Shown here in pieces: positions 1 to 10,993 of a DNA stretch of 64,000 nt; within the stretch, counting starts at the first letter, position 1, and every line of letters starts with the position of its first letter. The notes beneath the pieces were generated by a model. It did not search any database. It saw only the letters and a list, made by a program, of their open reading frames with translations, and was not told the origin of the DNA. The translations under genes were made by a program, and so were the position numbers. Source of the stretch: Schistosoma haematobium (taxonomy: Eukaryota; Platyhelminthes; Trematoda; Strigeidida; Schistosomatidae); assembly GCF_000699445.3 (NCBI RefSeq), contig NC_067202.1, positions 17,331,644-17,395,643 on the forward strand, written 5' to 3'.

Positions 1-410
1 TTTGCATGTTGCAAATATCTTATTTACCAGCGTGAACGTAAGTTTTACCCGTGTTGAATTACCTGCATGTATTGTTGATGTAGGTTGTAAGAAGCAATGG
101 ACCCAAGACACTGCCCTGCACAACACTGGCTAGTGGTCGGAGTATAATTGCTGTAGAATTAATTCTAATCCTTTTGGTATCTGTTTGTGAGAAAAGAACT
201 AATCTATTGCAATAGATGGTTAGTAATTCCAACGGATTAAAGTCTGTCGATTAAGAGGTTATGAAGTACCTTATCAAAAGTTGTCTTGATATCGAAACAA
301 ACACTAGTTGTTTTTGGCCATGTATGCGAGTTATCTCGTTAAAGAAGCCTATCAAGCATGTGGATCGAAATCTTGTTCTTATGAAACCGTGTTCTGACGG
401 GTGGACCAGG
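1..410 (-). pseudogene. CR1-like LINE reverse transcriptase fragment
   Basis: Read on the minus strand, positions 129-70 give VVQGSVLGPLL followed by YINN, the block that precedes the catalytic region in CR1/Jockey-type reverse transcriptases. Further upstream (about 345-245) the frame gives a decayed fingers region with FRSTCLIGFFNEIT and, after a frameshift, FDIKTTFDKVLHNLL, matching the usual aspartate-containing motif of the palm. Several frameshifts and stops break the frame, so this is a dead 5'- and 3'-truncated copy. It continues off the left edge. Confidence is good for a non-LTR retrotransposon and moderate for the clade. Confidence 0.7.
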
Positions 411-1660
411 CTTTTTTGAGCAGGTGATCAGATAATTCACTTCATATCACTTTTTCCACTACGCGTCATATAATTGGGGTGATATATATAGGTTTGTATT
501 TCTAGATCAAATTTTTTGGTCCTGATTTGTGTATGGGTGCAACATACGCTATCTTCCTAGTTTCGGAGTATGTATCTGCTTCTAAGAATGACGTGAATAT
601 TTTGAGTAATAGTGTTCTTATGTTCGGTCCTACCATTCTTTTAAAGAATCAATGGGATATCATCTGCATCAGAACTTGCATTCAACTTAAGGGTTTGGTG
701 AAGGCGTGTATATTAATGAGTGATAAGTTACTAATACTATGATTATTTTTGCTGGTGCATTTGATATTGATATCTGGGACATGAGATTTATTCCCATAGT
801 GGGAGAACCATCCACTTAGTAGTTCACATATGACGGTTAAAACATAATACGTCGCACCATCGTACGGTATGGGGTGCCATTTTGGACATAATATAGTACT
901 ATTTAGTGGTGACATTGAACATTTCTAATGTTTCTGAAGGATTATCACTAGTAAAGAGACTACTCCAGTCAGAGAGCTTTATTAGAAATCGAGTTTCCCT
1001 AGTCATTGTGAGCATAGTCTGTATATTGAAAATGTGTCGTTGTTGTCTTGGATTTGTTGCACTTTGCAAGAAACAGTAGAGTGAATAAGACTATTTTACG
1101 ATCACTTTTGTTAGACTTTTCGCCAACCACTTCATACGTCGGCGTGACATTATGACAGGATATCAAGTCGAGAGCATTGCTGTTGCAATCACCACAAGTA
1201 ATTTTGTATACGAAATCAAGAGAGGCAGCCGTAACAAATCACTCACTTATAGCAGTGTCAGTTGAACTAGGAGTGTTTGGAGCTGTATATACACATCCAG
1301 TTAGTTAAATTCTTTCCTCATAGATGTACTAAAAGCTCTATTGCTACTTTAGTCTTTATCTTTCGAATCCCTTCTAACATCCTTTCATGATATACCTTTA
1401 CATTCTGTTTATCAAACTATATTTTGTGTTTTCAGTTTCTTTTTGTCATGATTACTACTTTATTTCAATGTCTTGTTATTTTTTCTTAGGTCTGTATATG
1501 CTAATTCCATCGTAATGTTTTACCTTTGGTTGTATAGGTTAGAAATTGGTTTATCTCACTATCATAGTTAAAAGTCATTGAGCTGATTTCCGTAAGTATT
1601 AGTCGTGTATCAAAAAAGGCAGGAAGTAATGACATATAAATTAACAGTAAGCACATAGTC
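411..1660. other. AT-rich stretch with nothing recognised
   Basis: I see no convincing coding exon, RNA gene or family repeat here. Short open frames on both strands overlap and have no family resemblance. The left part may be further decayed CR1-like sequence. Confidence 0.4.
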
Positions 1661-1661
1661 A

Positions 1662-1885
1662 GTCAGTAACAACATAGAGTTTCGTACGTACGTTCATCAG
1701 TTCGAATCGCCATAACACATTAGCACAAAGATATAGTTTTCGATTTAAATCCCGTAGTGTTAGAGGTAGTAAGAGGATAAGCAGTAACCGGAAAGATTAG
1801 GGTTGGTAGATGTTATTCACATAGTATAATCCAGTGAAATAAATTTGGTAAGTGAAAAAAAGGGACAAGTAAGCACATAGATCTT
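1662..1885 (-). repeat. LINE-A (A2) 3'-end fragment
   Basis: The plus strand begins with CAGTCAGT repeats followed by AACAACATAGAGTTTCGTAC, the complement of the A2 LINE 3' terminus. The 3'-UTR-like block ending near AATCCAGTGAAATAAATTTGG recurs at 32340-32403 and 61390-61420. Only the 3' end is present, as expected for 5'-truncated target-primed insertions. Confidence 0.65.
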
Positions 1886-1933
1886 TTACTGAACTAACTT
1901 GTAGTGAGTGATGTTATCTTAACTAATTGGTTA

Positions 1934-1935
<2 letters not shown>

Positions 1936-1990
<55 letters not shown>
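1936..1990. repeat. (ATT)n microsatellite
   Basis: Uninterrupted ATT triplets, about 18 units, ending about 45 bases before the JKAMP start codon. Confidence 0.95.
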
Positions 1991-1991
<1 letters not shown>

Positions 1992-2034
1992 TAACGTTTA
2001 GCCGTTATCCTGTGTATTCTAAACGGGTGTTTTC

Positions 2035-3162
2035 ATGAATCCAATCGATACTAACCATATCCTCAACAACAATAACAATCTAGAACTATTTTCACAATGT
2101 ACTAGAAAATTTTGTGGTCAAATATCTAATACAAGTTTATGTACATCATGTTCATGGGGATCAAAAGTATTTTATAAATACAATAATCCATATAATCATA
2201 TATGTGAATTATGTTTAACATCATTCACATTATACAGTTGGTTATATATTGGATTTATAATGATTTTACCTATTATATTTTTATTGCAAATTTTACCAAT
2301 ATTATCAATAACAAAAATTGATTTGAAACATTTAGAACAATCGATTACTACTACTACTAATAGTAGTATCAGTAGTATTAATACTACTACTGCTACTCAT
2401 CAAATGAGTATTACTCAAAAATCATGGTTATTATTTCTATGTTGTATTATTATTCATTTATTTACAAGTTTAATCATTATATTATTATATCCTCCATTAG
2501 GTAGTTTTACATTATATCATTGTCCTATAGATAATATTAAAGAATTTTATCCTATTCTATATGCTGGATCAGGATGTATATCAGAAGTGAATTATCCATT
2601 GACTTCATTACCTATTCTATATTATATCATTAATGTTATCATTAGTTTATTGATTTATTCATTATTAATTATGATTGTATTTAAGGATTATCATTGGTTT
2701 CATTATCTTTATTATATATTATATGCCTATCCAATAATTTGTATGAGTATTATTCTATTTGGTGGGATATTATATTATATATATCCTTATGTGATATTAT
2801 TCTATAGTATATTTGATTCATTATATAGATTTCCATTAATATTTGATTATTGTATAGATGATATAGACGGTATCCTACGTCCTATATGTAATCCATATAA
2901 ACTTATTAAAACTATTCTATATAAACCAGAACAATATCTACTTATTATAATCATGAATTCATTCTATATTGGATATGCTTTATTAGCATTAAATATAACC
3001 ATCTATTATTGGTATATAAGTTTAATGAGTTTACCATTTATATTTTATATGATAACATTACCATTAACTCATCCATTTCATTATGATGATTGTCAACAAA
3101 CATTGAATAGAATGTGTCATATTTCATTTTTGAATAATAAAGAAGAAGAAGAAACAAAGTGA
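2035..3162 (+). CDS. JKAMP: JNK1/MAPK8-associated membrane protein, apparently single exon
   Basis: A 375-residue frame with no intron. From the family: JKAMP is a multi-pass ER membrane protein that helps recruit proteasome and ERAD components (with the E3 ligase RNF5) and modulates JNK signalling. Seen here: an N-terminal cysteine-rich segment (residues 22-60, C-x4-C, C-x2-C, C-x2-C spacing), then SWLYIGFIMILP at 69-79, equivalent to the YDWLYLGF block of animal homologues. About seven hydrophobic segments follow (roughly 70-92, 130-152, 192-215, 224-243, 246-262, 300-320, 325-343), including GGILYYIYPYVILF at 243-256, another family hallmark. A Thr/Ser-rich insert at 101-125 helps make it longer than the human protein, which I recall as about 310 residues. 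The start is the first ATG, just after an ATT microsatellite. The C-terminal Glu/Lys tail ends in TGA. The absence of introns could mean intron loss or a retrocopy; the intact frame argues against a pseudogene. Confidence 0.85.
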   Translation: MNPIDTNHILNNNNNLELFSQCTRKFCGQISNTSLCTSCSWGSKVFYKYNNPYNHICELCLTSFTLYSWLYIGFIMILPIIFLLQILPILSITKIDLKHLEQSITTTTNSSISSINTTTATHQMSITQKSWLLFLCCIIIHLFTSLIIILLYPPLGSFTLYHCPIDNIKEFYPILYAGSGCISEVNYPLTSLPILYYIINVIISLLIYSLLIMIVFKDYHWFHYLYYILYAYPIICMSIILFGGILYYIYPYVILFYSIFDSLYRFPLIFDYCIDDIDGILRPICNPYKLIKTILYKPEQYLLIIIMNSFYIGYALLALNITIYYWYISLMSLPFIFYMITLPLTHPFHYDDCQQTLNRMCHISFLNNKEEEETK

Positions 3163-3269
3163 AGTAGATCAATCATAAGCAGAGACTGTCATTTATGGAC
3201 GCGATCTTTTGAATGATGTTATAAAGTGATGATATTGAATATGTTCACTTCATGAATTGAACCAAAATG

Positions 3270-3425
3270 AACCAATGTGTGAAGAATTAGAATTATGATT
3301 TGCAGTTGATAGTTGTTAAGGGTGTTCATCATCACTAACTGATGTTAGTTATAATGTCAAAACTTTATTTAGCTAAATGGATGGAGTGAATTTTGTGCCA
3401 AAATCCGAGATCTATTATCTTAGTT
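3270..3425 (+). repeat. Repeat H, copy 1
   Basis: A block containing GTTCATCATCACTAACTGA and ACTTTATTTAGCTAAATGGA recurs with about 80% similarity at 36585-36760 in the same orientation. The class is unknown; it has no coding potential. Confidence 0.55.
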
Positions 3426-3770
3426 CGTCTCACCCAAGCTTTTTTATGATTAGAAATACAAATACTGGAAATGTCGACTAATATATATATGTATATCTTA
3501 GTCCAAATGTGTACTTCTCTCATCATTTTACCATTTATTATCCTGTAATAGATAAATATCCAATTCATATCTATATCTATATATATATATATATATGTGT
3601 TTGCCTATAGTACACAAGGATCATTTTTAAAATTATCCAATCTATATTATACTTATAACATTTAAACTGGGTTATCATTATTCTATTTTATCACTTGTTT
3701 AAATGTTCTTAACAATACAAGTTAGAAAAAATGCTCTTTTTTTATAAAATCATTATAGAAGAAAACTACT
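3426..3770. other. AT-rich spacer, short TA microsatellite
   Basis: Nothing is recognised apart from a TA-rich run at about 3568-3596. Confidence 0.5.
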
Positions 3771-3771
3771 C

Positions 3772-3832
3772 AGTCAGTCAGTCAGTAACAACGTAGAACT
3801 TCGTACGTACGTACATCAGTTCGAGTTGCTAC
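3772..3832 (-). repeat. LINE-A (A2) 3'-end stub
   Basis: Four CAGT units, then AACAACGTAGAACTTCGTAC and the tandem GTAC run, identical in layout to the ends at 25186 and 32215. About 60 bases remain. Confidence 0.7.
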
Positions 3833-4109
3833 TAATATTACTGTATAATTATTAGTTGTGATGTATGAAGAAGCTGGAAAACTAGGGGGGATACTAGTCG
3901 ACGAAGTCATTAACAATTGAGCATAACCAATTATCAGTTGTTTTTTTTTTATTAAAAAAACACACCTTTATACTTTCTTGTTCGATTTTGTCAGATTACT
4001 GTTTGGTAGTCATGTTATTGAACCTAATAAGTATTCTATGTTCCCTAAACTAGTTACCTGCGTATTACAATACCATCTTTTATCAAGTCTTGCTGTTGGT
4101 TTTCCGAAA

Positions 4110-4410
4110 TATGGTAACAATTACCGTGTTATTGAGCTCACGAACCAACCTAAGTTAGGCAACTATTAATAACTAGAAAGCACCGAAAATCTGTTTTGTC
4201 CTGGTGTGGGAGTCTAACAATTAGCATACAAGAACCCAGCTACCTGGAATCTACCTCAGAAATGTTGGTATCTCGCAGATCAAGCTTGACATTTTGATTA
4301 TGGGGTCGGCATCTATTGACTTACATGTTTAATTTCAATCAATATGCGGTATTGCGCAACCATCTTCCATTATCTTCGATAGTTAAATGCCTTAAACCCG
4401 ACACGATTGG
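4110..4410 (+). repeat. Repeat F, copy 1
   Basis: Shares AATATGGTAACA, CAACCTAAGTTAG, AATTTCAATCAATATG and GGTTAAATGCCTTA-type blocks in the same order with 6958-7235. The class is unknown; it is non-coding. Confidence 0.6.
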
Positions 4411-5459
4411 ACTGTACTAGTCACAATTCTGAGAATTTCCTTTTGAAGTTATTCACCAGTGAACATATGTTAAGTAATAGAATAGAGATTTGTGGAGATT
4501 GTTTAATTTTATTGAATGGTTAAGTTTGAAAATTGCCAGCGTTTTAGTGAGAAGCCGTGACCAGTTAGTAATTTTATAATTAACTGTAATGATAAACGAC
4601 CACATATAATGTGTAACGTATGTGCATACATCAAGTTCATTAATAAACAAATCGTACAAAGTGAATATCTAAACTCGTTACCGAGAAAATAAAATTTGGA
4701 TCTCATTGTTTTAAAGTTCGAAATAGTTTTTGAATAAGAAATGAACATCATACAAGTGATTCTAGGTAAGATTACTTCTATAATTAGTCTTGTTGAAATG
4801 CAAGTGCAAATTATTTGACTTATCAAGCGATAGTTAACATAAATATACTAAAAAAAAGTATTAGCAGTAAGTTTTAGAAAATATCATTCGGATTTATGAA
4901 TGAAACAGTATCCCTGTCCGATTTTATTTTTAGATGAACTTGACAATTGACTATCGACAAGTACCAACCAAAAATGTCTTAAACGGTGCTGTAGTCATTC
5001 GGTTACCTGTTCAAGTTTCCTCTTTTCATAAATTAGACTAAATGCAAAAATGAAATAACAATAAACAACCAGTATACGAACTGTCGCGACATAATCTATT
5101 TATCCTACTAGGGATGAATTTCATGGTACACTACTAGTGTTGCGAGCAATGTCACTGTTTACAGTATTAGGCATGGTAAAAACAAACAGCCAAAAATTGC
5201 ACCGATATTACGCATATAATATGCTAAGGAATTATTTAATTAATTAAATAAGGAATTAGAGGAATTTGTCAATCAATTCACCTCTAAGCATGTTTCCATT
5301 CAGGACAACTGATTATGGAACAAACTACATATCGTGTTCTAGTAGATACTAACAGTTATGTGGCTGAAATTCACATATCACATAAGAGTCGGTTCAACAG
5401 TTTAAAATTTTTTTTGATACTCATAGTGATTGTGATGCCTATGTGGTTCTCACACTTGC
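4411..5459. other. No recognisable feature
   Basis: About 1 kb of AT-rich sequence with only short overlapping frames on the minus strand (4453-4826) that resemble no family and lack splice-site context. I see nothing supportable. Confidence 0.4.
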
Positions 5460-5712
5460 TATAGCCTTTCTTTGATATCTTCCTTTCCAGTCCGTCGGCA
5501 CTTGTTCTTACTCCCAAATCTTCCTGAATAGAACATGAAGCATACTTGCAGTTACTTCTATGTCTGACTTCAGCTGATATGTTGTCTGGTCTTGCTGTTT
5601 CCCGCTCTTGATTTGTCTGATGGCCATGTTGACTACTTTGATCGTTGGTGGAGTGACATCTATGGGAAAGTCTGTAGGTGCTGCTTCAATATCCGGTGGG
5701 TTCACTGGGGCT
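5460..5712 (-). pseudogene. LINE-B fragment between endonuclease and RT
   Basis: On the minus strand 5705-5508 reads a stretch with APTDFPIDVTPPTIKVV then SDIEVTASMLHVLFRKIWE, the linker that precedes the RT fingers in LINE-B (compare 28422-28147). It is an isolated internal fragment. Its position relative to the 3' fragment at 6140-6825 is wrong for a single collinear minus-strand element, so the two are separate insertions or rearranged. Confidence 0.75.
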
Positions 5713-5739
5713 GGTCACTAATAGGCGGTAAGTGTGAAT

Positions 5740-5935
5740 GGGTAGCTCATCAGTGTTGAACGTAGAAAGGAATTGAGAAATAAAAGAATCATGTACAATC
5801 TGAAGGACAAATGATGGAAGACGTGCAAATAAAGTATTTAATGTATGGTTTTCATAGTTTCCGAAGACTGTAATTTCGAGCTATACAATAGATTGATTTT
5901 CTCCACCTGAGTTCTCTCGTTCACTACAATATAAT
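5740..5935. repeat. Repeat D, decayed copy
   Basis: The end CTCTCGTTCACTACAATATA and the internal AAAGTATTTAATGTATGGTT match the reverse-oriented form of the LTR-like repeat at 34433-34690 and 47325-47545. Strongly diverged. Confidence 0.35.
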
Positions 5936-6139
5936 GGTATGAAATTAATCCGCAATGGAAATTGCACAAGTGGATGGGATAGAATAATTAAGAAATGAAG
6001 AGAAAGGGAGAATGTTCAGGGTTCCATGGTATGTTAATGATATCAGAAATCTTAAATAGTCGTTAGAAAAACAAGACAACATATTTATTCACACACACAC
6101 ACAAGTTTTAATTCGTTTCCTCCAGTTGCGTGTTTGATT

Positions 6140-6825
6140 TTTTGCCAATAATCTGTATATAACCATGTTTCCCGGTCATTACTTACTTATTCCCGTTACT
6201 CCTCACGAAGGAGCGTGGGCCGCCCACCAGCATTCTCCATCCAACTTTGTCCTGGGCAATCCTTCCCAGTTGATATTCATCCTTTTGATGTTTGTTTCCG
6301 ATTCTCGACGCACTATGCTCTTTGAAATTCCTCTATTTCGTTTCTTTTCGCGATTCAAAACGAGAGCTTCCCTCATGATACAGTTTGGTGATTCCCACAA
6401 TGTACGCTATATCCATTTTCAGAGTCTTTTCCTAATTTCCTTTCCAGCTGGAAGTTGGTTTGTACGCTGCTGCTGATAATATTCGACCAACGGACATTGA
6501 GTATCTTATGTAGACGATTGTTTATGAACACTTGTACTTTTTCGATGATGGTTGTAATATCTCTCCAAGATTCAGCTCTCTACAGTAGAACTGTCTTGAC
6601 GTTTGTATTCAAGATTGTGACTTCGATATTGGTTGGTAGTTATTTTGAGTTCCGTATGTCCTTCAACTGTAGGAATGCGGCCGTTGCCTTGTCAATTTTT
6701 GCATTTATATTTTCAAATCCTCCTCCATCGATGATGCTGTCCAGGGATGTGGAACTTCCCACCTTTTCCAGAGCTTCTCCATCAAGTGTGATTTCCCGGT
6801 CAGTTTCATTATATTAAGTTGTAAG
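6140..6825 (-). pseudogene. LINE-B 3' half
   Basis: The plus strand begins with TTACTTATTCCCGTTACTCC, the complement of the LINE-B 3' end (GGAGTAACAGGCGTAAGTAA in intact copies at 53311 and 54818). Moving right it enters the complement of the thumb and C-terminal coding region, with reading-frame shreds of the [10 protein letters not shown] block around 6660-6690. Frameshifts and stops are frequent. It ends in a region corresponding to the ITLDGE block near 6785. 5'-truncated and dead. Confidence 0.75.
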
Positions 6826-6957
6826 TGAGCCTGATTAGTTCTCATAAACCAAGCGTCAGACAAGCTCACGAGAAACGTTGAAGTTGTCAGTCACAGCACC
6901 TGCGCAATATCAAGTCTCATTATATTTTTCCTTGTTGTTGATTTATGTATATATTTT

Positions 6958-7235
6958 TCGAAATATGGTAACAGTGGCCATGTTATTGAGATCACAAAGC
7001 AACCTAAGTTAGATAACTACTAAAAGCACCGGGAAGCTTTTTTTCTGGTGCGGGACACCTCTGCAGTGAACCAGCTGCTTTGAATTGAACCCAGAGTCTA
7101 ACGGCTCAACTCGTTGGTCATGGAGCCGGCATCCATTGGTTTACAATATCTAATTTCAATCAATATGGGTTATTGTGTAACCATTTTCAATTATTCTCGG
7201 TGGTTAAATGCCTTATACTCGACACGATGGCTTTA
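6958..7235 (+). repeat. Repeat F, copy 2
   Basis: Second member of the pair described at 4110-4410. It contains GGAGCCGGCATCCATTGG, which corresponds to GGGGTCGGCATCTATTGA in copy 1. Confidence 0.6.
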
Positions 7236-7239
7236 GAAA

Positions 7240-7470
7240 ATGTCATTCGGATTTATAGGTGAACCAAACAGACCATAAAATAGAAAATAACATTTGTGCA
7301 AGACCAAGCCAAAAAGTGTCTGCGACTGTGGGAGACTAGTCAATGAACTGGGTATAAATTAAGAATGGGAAATCGTATAATAATAGTCTATAGGTCAAAA
7401 TAAATATACATAATCTAGTTACTTAGCGATTATACAATAAAAATATATGTATAGTATTAGCCTACAAATA
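7240..7470 (+). repeat. Repeat E (LTR-type) relic
   Basis: Blocks such as CCAAACAGACC, GGGAGACT and AAATCGTATAATAAT, then TCTAGTTACT, occur in the same order as at 49290-49525. The complete form of this family's left part, with TG...CA ends and a target duplication, is at 60905-61271. Confidence 0.6.
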
Positions 7471-7689
7471 GGTTGCAACAGTTACTATTCATTATTCTCG
7501 TCGAGATATAACATCCAGCTTGGGTCCAATGGGTTTCACTGATTCAGAGCACAACCAAGTTGCATCTCCTCATTTCTGCAGCTATTTGACTAGTCCTTCC
7601 GGTTTCCCATATTGTCCGAACATTCCATGTACCTATAATGTTTTTTTAGTTATAAAGGGAATCAGACTCGAAGAATCTCGGCTCTCATC

Positions 7690-7865
7690 ATGAGACGTCA
7701 TAATTCTTCCTTTAACTCCCAGTTTATTTTGGTTAGCGTTTTTTAGCAATGATTTTTCTATGGGATGGGGTTGTTAACCTCTTGCCCAACTATTCTCGTT
7801 TACCCGGGCTTGCAATCGACAGTAACCCTAGAAGAGCTACTTATGGAGTTTTAATACGCAAGAAT
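7690..7865 (+). repeat. LINE-B 5'-region fragment
   Basis: GGTTAGCGTTTTTTAGC, CTTGCCCAAC and TTTACCCGGGCTTG, then AGTAACCCTAGAAGAGCTAC, parallel the first 150 bases of the LINE-B derivatives at 52057 and 54456. No coding region follows. Confidence 0.6.
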
Positions 7866-8636
7866 CCGATCTGATATAGTCAGTGACGATAATTCAATTG
7901 GAGTCACAATCTTGAAGCATCGGCAATCGGTGGCTTGGATATGTACTACGAATGTCATCCAAGCAGATTCCACATCGTGCACTATTTGTTGATGGTCGGA
8001 CTGGTTGTATAAAGCGAAGGTGGCCAGTGTATGAGGTCTGTTTGTTCTTCACGGATCTAATGGCTTGAGACGCTAATAAACATGACCCAGAATAGAAGCC
8101 AGTAGCAGTCCTGGCGTAACTTCATATAAGTGAGAGGAAATTGTTTATTTAAAAGAATTCATTATGATTGTATGTTTCTTAATTGAAATGCTTCTCCTAT
8201 CATCACTAATTTTTTTATACTTTTTGGTTACTTTCCTTTCTCTATCTCTTTCTTACTATGTAGTACAGATATTTTGGTACCCCTCTCTGTCCCAACATTT
8301 GTGTTTAAATAGATAATCCAAGTTAGATCTTAATTGATTAGCGAGCAAGTGATCCACAAAACGTTCACTTCTCCTGATAATAAGCATGGGAATTGATTAT
8401 CATAAAAAAACCTATTCTTTTACCTAGTAGTCTATTCTGTAAAATTCATTCATTTTTTGCAGTTTGTGTAAATAGTTTGATCTCACAAACAAGTTTCTTT
8501 TGTTTTTCACTTCAAACGCATTGTATCCATCGAATTTTACCATCTAGTGTTCAGTACCCGTTTATCAAACTTATATTATACAAGTGATAACACATACAAT
8601 CCGTAGTACTAACCTCAATTAATTATGAATCAGATG
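7866..8636. other. No recognisable feature
   Basis: Mixed-composition sequence. Positions 7900-8100 are less AT-rich and may be more LINE-B 5' region, but I cannot match them to another copy here. Confidence 0.35.
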
Positions 8637-9060
8637 GGTTTTGTGGATATTATAGTAATCATGAGTCATGATCTTAACCATTGAAATTACTATAATATCT
8701 ACAAAACCCATCTGATATTAATCAACATATGCTTACTAGTGACTGGCTTCACGAGGTATATCCTGGAGTCCTATTGAGAAGTAGTGACCAGTGGAGTTCA
8801 ACCAGGTCTGTTGTGAGATAGTAACTCACTGATGACAATGGTGGATGTGTCGCTCAATTTTGTGGATTAGTTGAAGTTAGACATTAACATCGTTGGATGC
8901 CAGCTCAGTGGTCTAGTGCTCGCGCGTGAAACCAGTAGGCCCTGGGTCCGAATCTCGCAGGAGGCGAGGTTGTGGATGCGCACTGCCGAGGAGTCCTACA
9001 GTAGGACAAAATGGCCGTCCAGTGCTTCCAGGCTTTCCATGGTGGTCTAGCTTCAATTGA
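8637..9060 (+). mobile_element. HH-SINE copy with snapback left end
   Basis: At 8637-8710 an inverted pair (TTTTGTGGATATTATAGTAA and its complement TTACTATAATATCTACAAAA) precedes a full sense unit. The unit has the A-box-like AGCTCAGTGGTCTAG, a mutated B box (GGGTCCGAATC) and a hammerhead-derived segment at 8980-9025. There the core reads CCGAGGA instead of CUGANGA, and AAAA replaces GAAA, so cleavage is not expected. It ends in the family terminus TAGCTTCAATTGACTCATGA. An old, decayed copy. Confidence 0.75.
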
Positions 9061-9800
9061 CTCATGATCTTAATCACTGTAATTATGAATCATTTGAATA
9101 AAAAGGTATTAATGAGATCTCATTTAATTATAGAAGTACAATGAATAATTACAATTATTTATAATAATTATATTTAATGAAATCACAAATGATAGAATGA
9201 AGATAATTTGATAGAAGTTTACAGACAAGAAGCAAACAAACAGATGAACTACTACTAGTGAGTAGTAGTTGAGAATGAAAGACAAATTGAAAACGGTTAA
9301 AGTTTATTAGAGCTTACTTAACTGAAGGTATTTGTTTATAAAAGAAATCATTTGTTTATTATATCGAAGGAATGAAACTTTTCTTTTGTGAAAAACAGAA
9401 CAAAACCCGTCTTGATAGCATATCTTTCATTTTCATGTATAAAATGGTTCTCAGGATTCCTAGCTGAAGAGAAAATAAAATCGATTACAATTTAATGACG
9501 GAATACTAATGAAAAAGTTTAAAAACAAGGATCATTTGATGTATGTATACGTAACATGAGGTAGGTGGTTAATATCGCGGAGAAAAGTGAGGAATAACCA
9601 CACAATTGAGTAAATTCTTATTTACCCTTACAATAAAGGTAGTTATTATGATTATCAAACAACTGATGTGAGGTAGAATGCATACTTCCTGGATAAAATC
9701 CTTTGTGAAACCGTTCCTTTCTAGTTCATTAATCTGGATATACTACGCATAAAACGATAACCAGTGATTATTTGAACACAAATGCTTATCACTTTTAACA
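9061..9800. other. No recognisable feature
   Basis: AT-rich sequence without supportable exons or repeats. Confidence 0.4.
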
Positions 9801-9821
9801 TGGTGCACATCTAGGTTGCTA

Positions 9822-10343
9822 AATGTCCTGGTTAGGTCAAGTTTGGGAAGAGTCCTCGCCGAATTTTCTTGCATGGTCACACGTACGTACATACTACTAC
9901 ATACCCATTACCAAAGACGTTCTTCCCGCAGCAGGAGTGTTGTTTATGAAATTGAGAGGAGAAAAAGCCAATGTCCAATGGAGGCTTAAACCGGGTTGGT
10001 GGAGAAGAAGGATTCATCTAGGAGAGTTGGAAAATCTTGATTCCAGACCAATGATACACATGAACTCCATGATCATTTAGGGACAAATTGTGTGTGAACT
10101 TATTTTCGATCACCGACTACCATGGTACCGCACCTACTAACGTTGGCCCAATGTCTTGTGGATAAGACCTCTAGGTCAAAGACTAGGTCGTTGGTGCCCC
10201 CCCCCCCTGAGGAAACCGCCTGCCTTGGTTTGGGCACCTGGGCATTATCCCAGCCCATACACAAATTTAGTGATAATTACTTTGTGTGGTGCATATGATA
10301 TTTTGGTACTTCAGTGTATCAATGTTCATGTATTTAAATAAAT
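9822..10343 (+). repeat. R480 SINE-like repeat, copy 1
   Basis: Sense copy running from CCTGGTTAGGTCAAG to the tail GTATTTAAATAAATAG. It shares with other R480 copies the CTTGCATGGTCACACGTACG block, TTGTTTATGAAATTGAGAGG, CTTGTGGATAAGACCT, and a C-rich run (10198-10208) at the same place as CGGGGTGTGGCC in other copies. Open frames in it are not shared between copies, so it is treated as non-coding. Confidence 0.7.
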
Positions 10344-10689
10344 AGGGAAACTTAATCAGATCTGAAACACACCATTTCTGTTTAGGATATCAATGAACGA
10401 TAAAATAGAATTTATTCATAGTGAGTTTCATCATTATCTTATTTAAATAGCAGTATTAATTATTGACCAGGTACTTGAAAATGAGCTACACTCTAAATGT
10501 AAAAGTTAACGATACTACAACCTAGTTGAACAAACTGAAGTAGGTGGAGAGGAGTTTAAACTAAAGTCGAACGCCTTAATCACTAAGTCACCGCTCTACG
10601 ACAGTACGATAAAATAAAACTATGAAAACAGTTTAAGTTTATGATAGAGATGAAAATCCACATTATGGTCATACATTAGAAACTGGTAT

Positions 10690-10885
10690 AATGAGCTATA
10701 CGAACTAATTCTTTCTTCCTCTACTATATCCTTATACACAATCTTTCTTTTATATATTACCACCACCTCTGAATTAACTACTTTTATGAATCTGGTGTTC
10801 ATCTTGTTATGTTAATGTGGTATGTCAACTTGGACCGATGCATATATGTGCCTGGTCCTACGTTGTAGCTGACTGACTGACTGAC
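10690..10885 (+). repeat. LINE-A (A1) 3'-UTR fragment
   Basis: Runs from CGAACTAATTCTTTCTTCC through GTTCATCTTGTTATGTTAAT to CTACGTTGTAGCTGACTGAC, matching 41400-41590 and 48660-48843. It lies just downstream of the proposed STAM stop codon, in antisense to that gene. Confidence 0.75.
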
Positions 10886-10952
10886 ATTGAAATGAAAAAA
10901 AACAAACATAAAACTTACCATTTTTTATGAAACTAGATGAAACCTACGGTTG

Positions 10953-10993
10953 TTATTGTTTTCTCTGAGTTGAGAGGGTGTTGTTTGATTGAT
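10953..10993 (-). CDS. STAM: STAM proposed terminal exon
   Basis: Acceptor GTGTATACAG, then DQSNNTLSTQRKQ and a TAA at 10955-10953. It is the first phase-compatible acceptor downstream. It has no conserved domain, so the true end could differ. Confidence 0.5.
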
